From Bisporella sp. PMI_857 (lineage: Eukaryota > Ascomycota > Leotiomycetes > Helotiales > Helotiaceae), in the NCBI GenBank assembly GCA_021307315.1, contig JAJSPD010000097.1:85171-149170 (forward strand): 64,000 bases of DNA. Reading direction: 5' to 3'. Made by a program: the position numbers and the translations under genes. Of the stretch, positions 36,389 to 48,212 are shown piece by piece (position 1 is the first letter of the stretch; each line of letters begins with the position of its first letter). The notes under the pieces are model-generated. The model worked only from the letters and a program-made list of their open reading frames with translations. It was not told where the DNA came from and did not search any database.

Positions 36389-39300
36389 ATGGCTGCCACT
36401 CTGAAGGACAAGAGCAGGGCAGCCAGCAATGCATTGTGGGAGAGCCATAAGTGCACGATCCAAGATCTCTACATACACCAGGACAAACCTCTTCTGTATG
36501 TTATCGAATACATGAGCAGAGAGCATGGCTTCAAAAAAACGTACGTTATTCTTTGTTTTATAGACCTTTACAGTAACTGATCCTTTTAAAATAGCAAGGC
36601 TCAATACGAAAATGTTTTTAAAAAGTGGGAATTTCGCAAGAACATCCCAGAGAGAGAATGGAAAACTATTGCATATAGAATCAAGAAGCGAACAACTGAA
36701 GACAAACAGTCCAGCATCAAAGTCGGGAGTTATAATTTGAAAGCCTCAAGAGTCCAAAGGGCATTATATCGCCACAACCATCCCCAAATTTGTGACCCTT
36801 CACGAGCAGGTACGTTTATTTAGATTTTGCTATTTATATGCCAAATCTTACAGGAAGTTCAAGTAACTGACGGATAACTTAGTTTCAGAAGGTCATAGCC
36901 GACAAGATGAAACACCGCCAGAGCGATGTTCTGTTGTTGTCTATACTCCACCAACAAATGCATGCTCTCTTAATTTGGCAAGTCTACCCTGGGCGTGTTT
37001 CCTCCTCTCCGTTAGTAACTACGGTCAGTGAGACTTCTTTGTAATATTGGTTGGAATCTAGATGCTTATTTACATAGTTCGTTCAGCACCCCCGGAAGAA
37101 ACTGCGAGGTGGCTTGATATTACGCTGGCTACGGCCCATTACCAAACACAGACCATAGCTATTTCCATGGATCTACATCGTCTGATCACTCGTACCTACA
37201 CTTGGATGCCCAATATACCGAGTGTTCTGCCAACTATAGACCTACCCCACAATTTAGCTCTTGAAAAACAAGATCGTCGCTTAGAGCTTCTTAAAATGGC
37301 GGTTTACCTGCTTTCAAACAATTTAGATCGCGCCGATATAGAGGACACTGAAGGCGCCAAAGACAATGAAACCATTGGTTCAATAATGGTACAACTTTGT
37401 CGTTCTCAAGATAACCTCTCTTTTTTGAAGCGTTTACTAGCCAGTAATCAAGATACCATTCAAGCTATGGCTGAGAAGCTGCTAGTATGTGCTGTCAATG
37501 CGAACGACCAGCTTTTGGCAGAGATTCTTCTAAATGCTGGAGCTAATCCAAACGGAAAGTTTAGCGGTTTTCAATACCCACTGGCTATTGCAATACTTCG
37601 AAAGAACGAAAAACTTGTAGCCCTTCTTGTTCAAAGAGGAGCAAATGTAGACGCAACTTCGTTCTTTGGGGGAGGGAAAATATTAGTCAATAGGTTATTC
37701 AAAAAATTTCTAGGCTATTCGGGGTCTATGCTTCATTTGGCTATCGACGCAGATCAGCCAGAGATACTTCGCATCTTACTTGATAGTAATGCTCGTGATT
37801 ATGGCAATAACCCTTTTTGCCCACTTGCAACTGCTGTTTTGCTCGAAAATATTGCAGCAGTCGATCTTCTTTTGCAATACAATCATGAGAAATACTGGAG
37901 GTTTTTACATGGCCGGTGTTATGAGTATGGCGGACAGGGTAATTATAATTATACCTGCCTTGAAGTCGCTGCAAGCACTGGAAATCTTCAACTAGTCAAG
38001 CTGCTGTTCCGCAAGGGCGAGTCCTTCGACAATTTGCTCTTTATTGGGCTTTACAAATGCCTTCCAGCAGCATTGTGGAGCGGCAGTCGACGGCTTGTCA
38101 ACTATATTATATCTAAGGGTGGTTCTGTAGTCGATGAATCAACAGATGGCAGATCGTGCCTTGCGATGGCATGCGAATCAGGAAATATGGAAATGGTAAA
38201 GTTTCTCATCGCCCTCAGAGCAAATCCTAATCAGCATTCTGCCGCCGAGCTGCGCAACGAATTACCCACCCCCATTCAAATCGCTGCATATCATGGAAAC
38301 TCTTCTATCGTACAATTGTTAATTGACCACGGAGCAAATACCAACGGCCCAAGATTCGTAAAACCTTGTTCATGGCCATTCCGTAAACAACTAGTCTCTA
38401 CCCTACAAGCAGTTCTCCTAAGTGGCGACTTGACTACAGCAGAAATCCTGATAAGAGCGGGTGCGTACAAAGCTGAAGACGATGTCGTGGACATATATAA
38501 ACCGTACCCTTGGACAGCCTTACAGATTGCGTGCTCTCAAGGATGGCGCGATATTGTTGAGTTGTTTATTTCAAAAGGTGCAGATATTAATGAGCCAGCA
38601 AAGAACTCAAAACATGGCGCTACGGCGCTAACAGTTGCTATCAGCTCTGGCAACACCAACCTTGTTCTGTACTTATTGAAAAGCGGTGTTAATGTTAACA
38701 GTCCATCTAAAGATCACCCCGCACCGAGTCCTCTACAGGTGGCCGCGGAATATGCTAGATTTGACATTACTAAACGCCTAATTCAGCTGGGCGCCGACAT
38801 AGATGATTCCGGGGCACTTTGGGCAGCTGTGAAGAGGAATGATTCTCGATGTGTTGCTTACTTGATCAGTTGCAATCTTTCTCTGCTAGCTTTGAGAAGG
38901 AATAAAATCAACACAGAAATGAGTGATTATGGGCGAGCTGCCCTTGCTCAAGCAGCTGCGAATGGAAATCGTAAGATGGTTCAAATATTATTGGACGCCG
39001 GCATTGATGTGATGCACGCTCCAACACAGAGGTTCTCCAGTTTTGCAACGCCTCATAGGCGCCGAAAAAAAGCTCCTACATGCCATGCAATCTCTATGGC
39101 CGCGCAAAATGCTGATTATGACTTGATAGTTAGATTACTTAAATATGGTGCACCTGTTGAGGTACCTAGCCACAACTGCTCTGGCTCGGAATCTGTGATA
39201 AATTATTTGCCCCTATATGAGCCAGAAGCGTTGCGCATAATAGATCTACTTACTCATCATGGAGCCAAACTCGAAAGCTCAATCCTTCAAGAAGCAATTA

Positions 39301-40169
39301 GTTGTCGATCTCTTGATGTGATCTATCACCTCCTTTCAGTAGGAGTGGATATCAATGCTCCGGCTGCGGGCCATCGTGGCAGAACTGCCCTGCAAGCGGC
39401 TTGTGAGGAGAACTTAGAAGATGTACTCAAACTGCTTCTGAAGAAAGACGCAGATGTCAACGCTCCCGCAGCTTTACATACAGGAGCAACAGTCCTTCAA
39501 ATTGCGGTTATAAATGGAAATTTTAAGATCTTGCAAATGCTACTTGACGCTGGGGCGGAACTATATGCACAGCGCGGAAAGGTGGATGGCCGTACAGCGA
39601 TTGAAGGTGCAGCAGAGAGTGGCCGTCTAGACATAGTACATCTATTACTCGATCAAGCGGCTGACATTGACGGTGGTTATTTTGAGCATCAGCTTTGTCG
39701 TGCCGCAAGAATGGCTCAGACTGAAGGGCATTTTGTCATTACAAAACTTATTCGGCGATATCAAGAAAGGCGATTTGGAACATCGCAATGCCAGGGGCAC
39801 GAACGCTACCTGGTACGTCGTTACAGATATAACGGTAAAGACAAAGAAGTGTCGGAACACACATACGATTATGACAGCATAATTTACGATATTGATCTAT
39901 TGGAATATGACCTGGTTTTCCGTGGCTCTGATACCGACAGCAACAGCTCATATTGCTCGGATAGTGATACAGAGTATTCGGAGATTGTGGAAGACTTGGA
40001 CATCGAAAATCAAGACATTTCCTTTGAGAGAGACTCATCTTCTGAGGTATTCGACATTGGTGATGATATGAGCTTTTACACAGAAATCCCACCTGACTTG
40101 GAAGCCTGGATGCCGGTAGTCACAGCAAGCGACGAAGTTCAGTTGGATCTGTGGGGGGAGTTGACGTAG
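36389..40169 (+). CDS. Clr5-domain ankyrin-repeat protein
   Basis: Four exons: 36389-36540, 36595-36809, 36889-37023 and 37078-40169, introns 54, 79 and 54 nt, giving 1197 aa with exact phases. The N-terminal Clr5 domain (about 15-80) contains LYIHQDKPLLYVIEYMSREHGF and KAQYENVFKKWEFRKN, spliced across intron 1. A short linker is followed by about 20 ankyrin repeats (about 300-1010; repeated G-A-D/N-x-N and LLL/LLxxGA patterns), then an acidic C-terminus rich in Asp, Ser and Tyr (SDTDSNSSYCSDSDTEYSE). Clr5 was named from a fission-yeast silencing factor; in filamentous fungi the domain heads many repeat-rich proteins of unknown role. For intron 3 the acceptor at 37077 is preferred because the earlier ctag at 37061 breaks phase. 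The gene is intact amid decayed HET/NLR genes. Confidence 0.93.
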
Positions 40170-40771
40170 GATAATTTAGGAACCGGAAACGAACATGTTT
40201 ACCTTACAACTGGGCTTTACTCATTATCCAATTTATCAAGTACTTTAGGGGACAGACCAGGTGGATGGACAGTGTGCAGCGTCTGGCCTGTATACTCAAC
40301 ATAATCTGGACAGTCCTTGGCGTTTTTTACCTTTGGCGCTTTGTATCCTTGGTATCTAGTCATTGATTTTAGCCTACTAGTCGAATATACTATTGCCATA
40401 CCATGAGCCAACCCTCCTGAAGGTCTGACCAATATCTTATCCTATTCACTGTCAAACCCAGGCTCAAACATATAGAAACTTACCAAGAAATTTTTGAATT
40501 TAAGACTCTTTAAGATTGCCCTAAATGCCAAATTAAATGCAACACTCGTATTCGCATGAGGATTTAGCGGTATATAAGAGAGATGGGTCATATTTAGCAC
40601 GCTACTCTGATATCTACAACCTAGAAGGAAATGTGGTTGGTAACAACAAGTCCATTTTACATCATCTTTAGAGACAAAATCCCGTTCATCATGTCGAGAT
40701 TTGAAATTTTATGAGAAACATCTATTTTGGGACAAATAATTACATCATTCCAATATGACTTATGATCCTGC
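40170..40771. other. Intergenic stretch
   Basis: Spacer between the 3' ends of the Clr5-ankyrin gene and the HET-family remnant. Nothing recognised. Confidence 0.45.
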
Positions 40772-41947
40772 TTAAACAAGGAACACAAGACCCGTACTAC
40801 ACTGATCCTTTACTGTCTCGAAGGCCTTTCTATTCATCAGCGTCGGAACGAAAGCTGGCCCAATAAGCTCGAATTCGTCAAAATGGCGGACTACATGATC
40901 CTCTGATTCTTCTCCATTTTCAACTTCTGCCTCCTCTTCATCTGCATCTACGTTATCGTTGGAAACTCCTTCAACACCCTCTTTCACGATCGTCTCCGTC
41001 CTATTCATTTGTGCGGTGTTATTCTCCGGCCCCTCTACCTCCCCTACAGTATTATCTTCCGCATTAACGATCCTGATATTCTGTCGTGATCGCACCACGA
41101 ATGGAAGTCTAGCGCCCCAGATCATGGCAATCAAATCACCTGGCCTGGACGCAGCAGGCACAAGCGTAGGCGCTTTATCACTGCTCGTCAAGCAAAACCT
41201 TCTAAGATCCTTTCCAGGAACAAAAGGCTTCGTCTCTGCCTCGCATTTCTCTGCATCTTGGATTCCAAAATGCGCAATGTTGATTATGTTACACACATCT
41301 CTGGTGATATCCAGAACCATTGCTATCTGATCGAACACGCATAAACGTACTGCTAGGCGGCCTTTCTCTTTGTGGGATTGCAAATCGGCTTGCGCGGAGT
41401 TGGCAGCGGAATGTTTCATGCCGATGAAATCCCAACAGTCTGTCAGCCCAGCGTAGGATGTGGGGACGTGTCAATCAGGTACCCAAGATGGCAGGTCTGA
41501 CGATGTAGGTCCGCGATGTGTGGCAAGAACACAGAGGATATCTAGGTTCCGATCGCGGTTGATGAAATACTTGACAACATGCTGATAAGCCTCAGACACA
41601 CTATGTGAATAGTCTACAACGAAATGAGGGCTCTGATCCGTCGATTGGATATGACCTGTTCCGATTGTTGGGACACGTGCAAGACCTAATACTCCGTAGA
41701 TCTTATCTCGCTTATTCGTGGCTTCAAAGTTACGGCTGATCATTAATAGCTCCAGAAGCCCACCTCCATGAAAATAGTACACGCTCCCAGTCTCCGCCAT
41801 CAAGTCAAAAGCTGAGGTTCCATATGTCCATCCTCGTGTGAGAAATTGAAGGCTTGTGATGCTTTCATCTAGCTCATCAGGCTCTTTAGTATCCTGAGCT
41901 GCCAGGAATTTTTGAATTCTTTTCAGGTGCTTAGCTCCTCGTTTCAT
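40772..41947 (-). pseudogene. HET-domain-family gene, 5'-truncated with a nonsense codon
   Basis: The minus strand reads as the C-terminal two thirds of a HET-family (heterokaryon incompatibility) protein: LTRGWTYGTSAFDLM-like region, RDKIYGVLGLA, VDYSHSVSEAYQHVVKYFINRDRNLDILCVLATHR, then SSDLPSWVPD. The next codon, 41473-41471, is TGA where family members have TGG (Trp). Reading continues in the same frame (HVPTSYAGLTDCWDFIGMKH...) for 233 more codons to the stop at 40772. The N-terminal HET signature (YxALSYxWG) is absent: upstream of 41947 the frame closes and no exon with it could be found up to about 43 kb. Two lesions, truncation and nonsense, make it a pseudogene. Confidence 0.8.
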
Positions 41948-43693
41948 TGTATGCCACGAAACCGTCTTAAGATCAGCTTGCCATCCTATTTCGGCTCAAG
42001 GACATTCTTTTCAGGTTGTGGTGCTCTGTTATAATCAGCCCATCCAGATTTTGATAGCCACTATCTCGTTCTGCAGTTTAGAGGACGGCCTTTTTGAACT
42101 TTGCACTATGTATGTGTGACTCATGCTACCCACTCTGTTCTCGAGGGTTATGATCTTGGCTTATTCCCGTCTTCTCCGACTTTTTCCTAATATTTTGGGT
42201 GTCCCCCTTCTCCAAGACCTATTCCTGTTCATCTCTTCTCCTGTCTTTCTCACTTAACTTAGTTTACGGGTAAATTATGCATTACGGAGGGATACGCTGT
42301 AACGTCCATCCCTGCGTGCCGGAAAACCCTGCGTGATGGAAAAAATGATAGGCACTTTGATTTTAAATATACTAAAATCTGTACATAACTTGATATCTTC
42401 TATTTCTTTTTATAAATTATTTTCCGTGGCCACTCCGCCACACCTAAACCCCTCCTATTAGAAAATCATGTTCGCATTGTCGCCCTACGCCTGTTTACAA
42501 AGAGTCTTTTTTTATAATATAACGAGGTTCCTCTACCACAGCTCTATTGCCAGGCTTGTTCTATTTCTAGTATATTATAAAGAGGTCTTATCCGAGCTCT
42601 AAAGCCTCGCCCTTATACAGGAATTTATTATTCGCCTTATGGCTGCCATGGCGGGCAAATTCAGATAAGGTTGCCACGTGAATCAGTACCTCGGATTATT
42701 TAGCAAACAAGCCCGCATGTCCTATAATATTTACGCTGTAATTTCATTCGTGAAGCCTTAGGCATAAAAGCCAAACTGTGGCTGGAGGTAATGTGGTGCC
42801 TAGTGCACCATATTTAGCTTAGTAATGACTTTAATGCCTAGCAGGCACGAAAATCGCAAACAAAATTGGGGGATATTTGTTATATAACCAGTCTCTCAAT
42901 ACTTACTTTCTAGAAATCACTAGGAGCTAAGAGGCGATCTAAAATAGTATACAAGTAGATGGTTCCTTAAGGCCCTCCAAGAAATAAAGATATTTTTTCA
43001 ATACTATATAATAAGCTTTGCTTCTATTTTAAAACAAAAGAATGAAATTCTCCCAGATGAGTGCCCTATAACAATACTTGGATCATACGGTGGCATTCGT
43101 GTTGTGGTTGGTTTGGATTTGGGTTATACGAGGCCGAAAGAAGCTTTAATTTCTATTTAGCGCTTGAAGAACTCTATAAACGATAACGGGGAAATTGAGG
43201 GTGAAGTCAAGCAAATAGTTAACAACCGGGTAATATGCCCTTTAATGCTTAGCGAGAGCTTTACTGATATAGACCAGCTTTTCAGAGATGCGAAAGGCAA
43301 CCACCTTCTCTCCTTGTCTTCCGGCCTTAAGCTATCTCTCAAAGACTTCGCCATCGATGCCAACAATCTATCGTAATAGATTCCAAAACCTTGTGTAAGT
43401 TGCTAGGTGAAGCAAAGAACTGGGACAATAAAACAATAACAATGCAAGGAGCCAAACCTCCACGATTCAAGAGAAAGTGGCGTCCGCACACGCCACCTAA
43501 GCAGCTTACGTTTTCGGATGAGAAAAGCTCGTGAAATAGGAACGGCAGGTTAGGGAAAAGTCGGAGAAGCTGGATAAATCTTATGGTGGGGAGGGAGTAT
43601 CAGCGGGGAATAGCTGCCAGAACTCTGTCTGAAACACAACTTTTGGCGGACGTCTTCGTCGAGGAAAAAAGACGCCAGCATAAGAAATGGATA
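41948..43693. other. Gene-poor, AT-leaning stretch
   Basis: Expected site of the missing 5' half of the HET gene, but no HET signature is found. The plus-strand frame 43164-43376 and its minus-strand mirror have no domain. The composition with many short T and A runs suggests decayed repeat DNA; no terminal repeats were identified. Confidence 0.35.
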
Positions 43694-45421
43694 CTAGTGG
43701 TCGCCATACACAGCAGAAATCTCAGAGTATCGCAATTCCAAGACAAACTCCTCCTCCGATTGCACATGGTTCCACATAGCATCGATCTCCACTCCCTTGT
43801 CTATAAGCAGATCCCGCATCGAATCCAATCCCTCGTTCTCCACTATCCCCATAGCCTTTCCCCCAGTTTCAGGCGTGTTGATAATTGCACCGTTTCCCCA
43901 CAAGAGCTTGAACATATGGAGGTTCTCTCCCTGTACTGCCAGTACGACTGGAGGAATTGACCCGAGGTTAACATTAGCACCATGCTCGATAAGTAGCCTT
44001 GCAATCCGAATATTATGACGACGCACTGCTGCCATAAGTGGTGTATTGAATTGGTTGTGGTTGGGATCAGCACCGTTTGAAAGCATGAGCTTTACCATTT
44101 CTGCGTTTCCGACCTCGACTGCCCGAACGAGTGGGTTGAGTAGCCACTGCTGCCAGTATCCTGTTGGCCTGTCTGATCGTGCTGGCGCCGATCGTTGGTA
44201 TCTCGACTCGCATCCTGTGTGCGTATTATTGAGATATGGCGCCCCGCCGTGATCTAGCAGGTACTTCACCATGACCAGATTGTTTGCCGCAGCACTGCGG
44301 TCTAGATGAAGAATCATACCGTCCTTTCTGCAACAGAGCTTGACAGATTTTGCGGTCAACGCGTTCGTCTCTGGCCCCAATATTGCAGCCAAACGCTCAA
44401 ATATTTCGGGAGAGGGAGCGTGGACCAAGGCATAGGCAAAGTCAAACTTCATCCAGTAAGAATTCGGATTGTCATCCCACGGAGCTCCGGTATCGATGAG
44501 AAAATTGATAAGACTCGAACTCGAGCCGTTTCGCGAAGTTGCAACTATGTATTGCATAAGAATGCCTGGCTCAAAAAAATCCGGGTACTGGTCGTTTGTT
44601 TCAATTCCAAGCTCTATTCTGTTGACTAGCTTGAACATTTCCAGCCCCCCGTGGACCACTGAAAGCCGAGTTCGATCCTCACTACATTCAGCAGCGTCAT
44701 TATGGGCGTAGGCGTAGGCGTGGGATGTTTCAAGGCCATACTGATAGTCTTCTACTGGCTCCAAAGCATAAACTTTCTTCGCCAAGTCGACGTCCCCGAG
44801 ATAGATAGCTGCCTCCAGGAGTATTAGTTTCAGTGTTGCCTCCCCATCATATTTAGTGGAAGCATTTAGAGTAGAGTCGATGTAATTAGAAGAATCATTA
44901 ACGAATGGGGAGCAGGGTTGCCACAAAAGGCGTTCAAAACAGCAGCAGTTCTCCCAAAATCCAACTTGACATAGCGTTTTGACATAGTGCAGTCTTGCTT
45001 TCTCGCTATTGTCGTTGAGGGCTTCTCCCAACCAGTCAGCGGCGCGGTGAATGAGATACTCGGGACATCGTGGGTGGAGATTAGGCTGGGTATAGATGCG
45101 GTGAGCAAAGTATCTTTTGAGAAATGCCAACCATGTAGATTCTCGACCGCCAGGTCGGTGTTGGTTTGCCTCGTCGAAAAAAGGGCCTTCGGCTCGTATA
45201 GAGCGAACGGATTGGTCTAGGAAACGTGTGCGGAACATGTTCTCTTCAATGAGAGTTCTGAACTGCCCTATTTACTATGGTTAATATCTGAAAGTTGGGA
45301 GGCGAAGAAAGAGCTTACGATTGACAAGTCTTAATCTGAGGGCTCTCTTGAATGACCGTACTCGAATAGAGAAGTGAATGATTCTCTCAAGCAGCTCGAG
45401 GGGCAGATCAAAGGACTTCAT
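43694..45421 (-). CDS. F-box-like/ankyrin-repeat protein
   Basis: Two exons, 45421-45319 and 45267-43694, with a 51-nt intron (gtaagc...atag), giving 558 aa. Exon 1 encodes an F-box-like start, FDLPLELLERIIHF, then RALRLRLVNRQF across the junction. The middle is helical and lacks recognised motifs. Ankyrin repeats are clear from about residue 330 to 530 (MVKYLLDHGGAPYL, NAEMVKLMLSNGADPNH, RIARLLIEHGANVNLG, LLIDKGVEIDAM). Such proteins are likely substrate adaptors of SCF-type ubiquitin ligases; partners unknown. It is intact, in contrast to the neighbouring HET remnant. Confidence 0.88.
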
Positions 45422-47441
45422 TGCCTTGCCTGTAGACTGTAATCCTCTCTCCTCTTTAATAGCAAACGAGTTTCCAGTTGAGTACGAAAAATAATTGGAG
45501 TGTCGGAAACAGTGAGTAATTCAATGATGATAAATGTCGTCTAAGTTTTAGTCGTTTACTCTGTCAAGAAAACAGATGTCATTGAAGTTAAAATAGAAGG
45601 TGAGGGGGAAGTAGAGAAGTGATGGTGGATAACGACCACAAGTGGCTCATCTTTTGGATGAGAAATAATTAGTAAAGCGGCCGACTTGGACAGTGTGACA
45701 ACCACTGAAATATCTATACTCAACGTTACATAAGTCTTAAAACCTCATTTAAAACTCCAGGAATGGTAGAATAGGAGTCCGCGATTCTACGGAGCTAGCT
45801 TACATAGAATTAAAATGGTGATTTGAGATTCTTTAGAAGTTCGACCGCTTGTGGTAACAACGGCCGGCTGCTTTTAGCTCCGAGATGGGGCATGCCCGAG
45901 TAGAGCTCGGCCCGTATCGCGGTAAAAGCTATAATTAGCTTCTAGGCTAGCAGTTCACCGGATGAAGGAGGAGACTGATGTAGGACTGGACGGCATAGTT
46001 TTAATTACCCAGATAGGTGTGGCTGAGTGTTCTCCAACAATGTAGCTACGTGGGTGAAAATGATGTCGTTTGTCAGGAACTCCGCACGAGGCCCCCGTTC
46101 TGCCTATCTAATCAACTATCGCCAAGCCCAATGTTTACCCGAAACCTCTCCACTGCTACTCCACTTGCAGCCGCTGGGAGATTTCCAACACTAAGCCTTG
46201 CACTCAACTTGACTCCATAGGATTTTATAACATTGACTTTTCAGTTTAGCGGAGAAGCTGTCGGAAAGAGTGCTATTGGTGCCACGGTCAAAGAGATGTC
46301 TACCGATTCTTTGCACCAACACAACTTGATTATCAAGTTTTAAGATGAAAACTTGAACCGAGCAGTATCGGATGGGCGTGCAGGTAAAGAGATGTTCCTA
46401 GAGTATGATGAGTTTATAGTTTAGACTTTTTTTCGTAGGACCGGAAAGGTGTTTCAGAGTGGGACTTTGTCTGCCTTTTTAGTGCTCGGAATAGAGGACT
46501 ATTGTAAGGATCAAACAGATAGAGAATCACGAATCCAAGAATCCACTTCATTACAAAACTAATCTCTACCCTCTCTACTGAGGGGGGATGAGCCCTTTTA
46601 TGCTTGGTGCTCAGACGGACCTGTTTCAGCTCTGACATATTTATATTTCATTTCTCAAACAAAAATGTCGCGCAAAAGACAAGCACCAGTTATATATGAC
46701 AAATACTGGGATTCGTAGTTCCACAGGATTGCCGAGTTGCTAGAACAAACCAAGAATATTCCAAGTTATAATTCTCAGCTTTATTATGCGCCTCGTTTCC
46801 GGCATTTCTTTATGCAGATTTCTCGCTCGACACCCTCCGCAATATGAAGACCAACGTACAGCTATGGAAGCTAGGCACCACAGCAAGTTCCAAACCGAGC
46901 AGGTGAGAAAATTAGGCTCGGCTGCACCATACAAGAATTCCCTGGGATGGTACGACCACAAAGCTTTGCATCAAAAGCCTACTTCCATTCGTTCATAAGA
47001 ATCTAAGACAATCTGGTGAGGAATTTATACAATTCGAAATATTAGTTAATTTCTCTCAAACATCGGAGATCTTCACCTTATGTCAGGAAGAAGAGATTTA
47101 ATAAGAGTCGCGAAATCACCACATAAGTCAGACTTAACTTTTTTTTCGGCTGGTTCCGTTCTAGCGTTTGGACGTGAGCAGCTGCTGCTTTAACCTGAGC
47201 TGTGGGTGAGCATTCCTGAGTATGCCTAAGCACGGCCTGAGCTTAACCTGAGCAATTTGGCAGAGTCGGCCGAAGTATGCATTGAGAGGCAAATTAGCTC
47301 CCAAAGGGGCTCATTCCGACTCCTTGATGCTCGGTTATACTTTCCTCGTCTTGTCTCCAAGCACAGATCCTATTTTGGCTCCCTTGCGACCGAGATTCCC
47401 TCGGAACTATTTTTAGATCTACATTCGCTTATAGAAGTATA
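45422..47441. other. Intergenic stretch
   Basis: Contains the F-box/ankyrin promoter on the left. Between 47161 and 47260 short TGAGC/CTGAGC words recur irregularly; similar words recur at about 54160-54235, suggesting remnants of a shared repeat. No gene supported (frames 46017-46220 and 46638-46414 lack domains). Confidence 0.35.
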
Positions 47442-47691
47442 CGGCGAGTGATACACGACCTTGTCTTTCTCCAGTTTTCTTGCGATTTTGCCAAGTGTCA
47501 TGTGATTTATTTATTTTAAAAGTTACGATTTCAACTTTTAAGTAAATAAAGTCAATGGTTAGAGTTAGTTTCGGGGGGTTGGGGGATGTCTGACCCCCAT
47601 ATTAGTATATATTTTAACAAAAAGTTGAAGTTGAAAGTTGAAAGTTGAAAAAAGACAGGGGGGGAGGGGGGAGGCCGTGTATCACTCGCCT
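47442..47691. mobile_element. 250-bp MITE with TA duplication
   Basis: The terminal inverted repeat GGCGAGTGATACACG occurs at 47443-47457 and, reversed, at 47676-47690. Flanking TA dinucleotides at 47440-47441 and 47692-47693 fit a target-site duplication. The interior contains repeated AAGTTGAA words and a poly-G/GA run (about 47657-47673), with no coding capacity. It resembles a non-autonomous Tc1/mariner or pogo derivative. Confidence 0.75.
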
Positions 47692-48212
47692 TATAATATA
47701 CATGTGATAAATAGTCAACCTTATCATTCCCTAACGTCTTATTAATGTCTACAAGGTTTATTTTATATGATATAAATTTAAGTGGCATTTAATTTACTCC
47801 TTTTTAGTTTTGAATGTTTTACTACTATACTTTCCTAGTACGAAGTAGCAGGGAGAAGAGTGGGTACGTAAGAGCTCAGCTCCGAGCTTCCTCAGGACAT
47901 ACTGCGCACCAGGAATTGTATAGTAATATAAGGAAGTGGCATGGAATATAGAATATAGCGAGGTATGTTAGTACCTGTCACAAGTCACGACACTATGAGC
48001 TCATATTGTGTTGCAGGAGTTTGAACGTATATTGTAGTGTCTTATGCCTTTGAGGATTTATTTCTTTTCATGCAGTGATCAGGCGCACTTTGAGCATTTT
48101 CAATGGCGGTGGTTATTCAAGCATTGCTTGGGGCCAGTAACTAGTCTACCGGCTCAGGAGAAACAAACACACAAGTTATACGCCGAGCTTAGATCTGGGT
48201 CTCCTTAGGATT
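47692..48212. other. Intergenic stretch
   Basis: 3' side of the Hsp70-like gene. No gene or repeat recognised. Confidence 0.4.
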
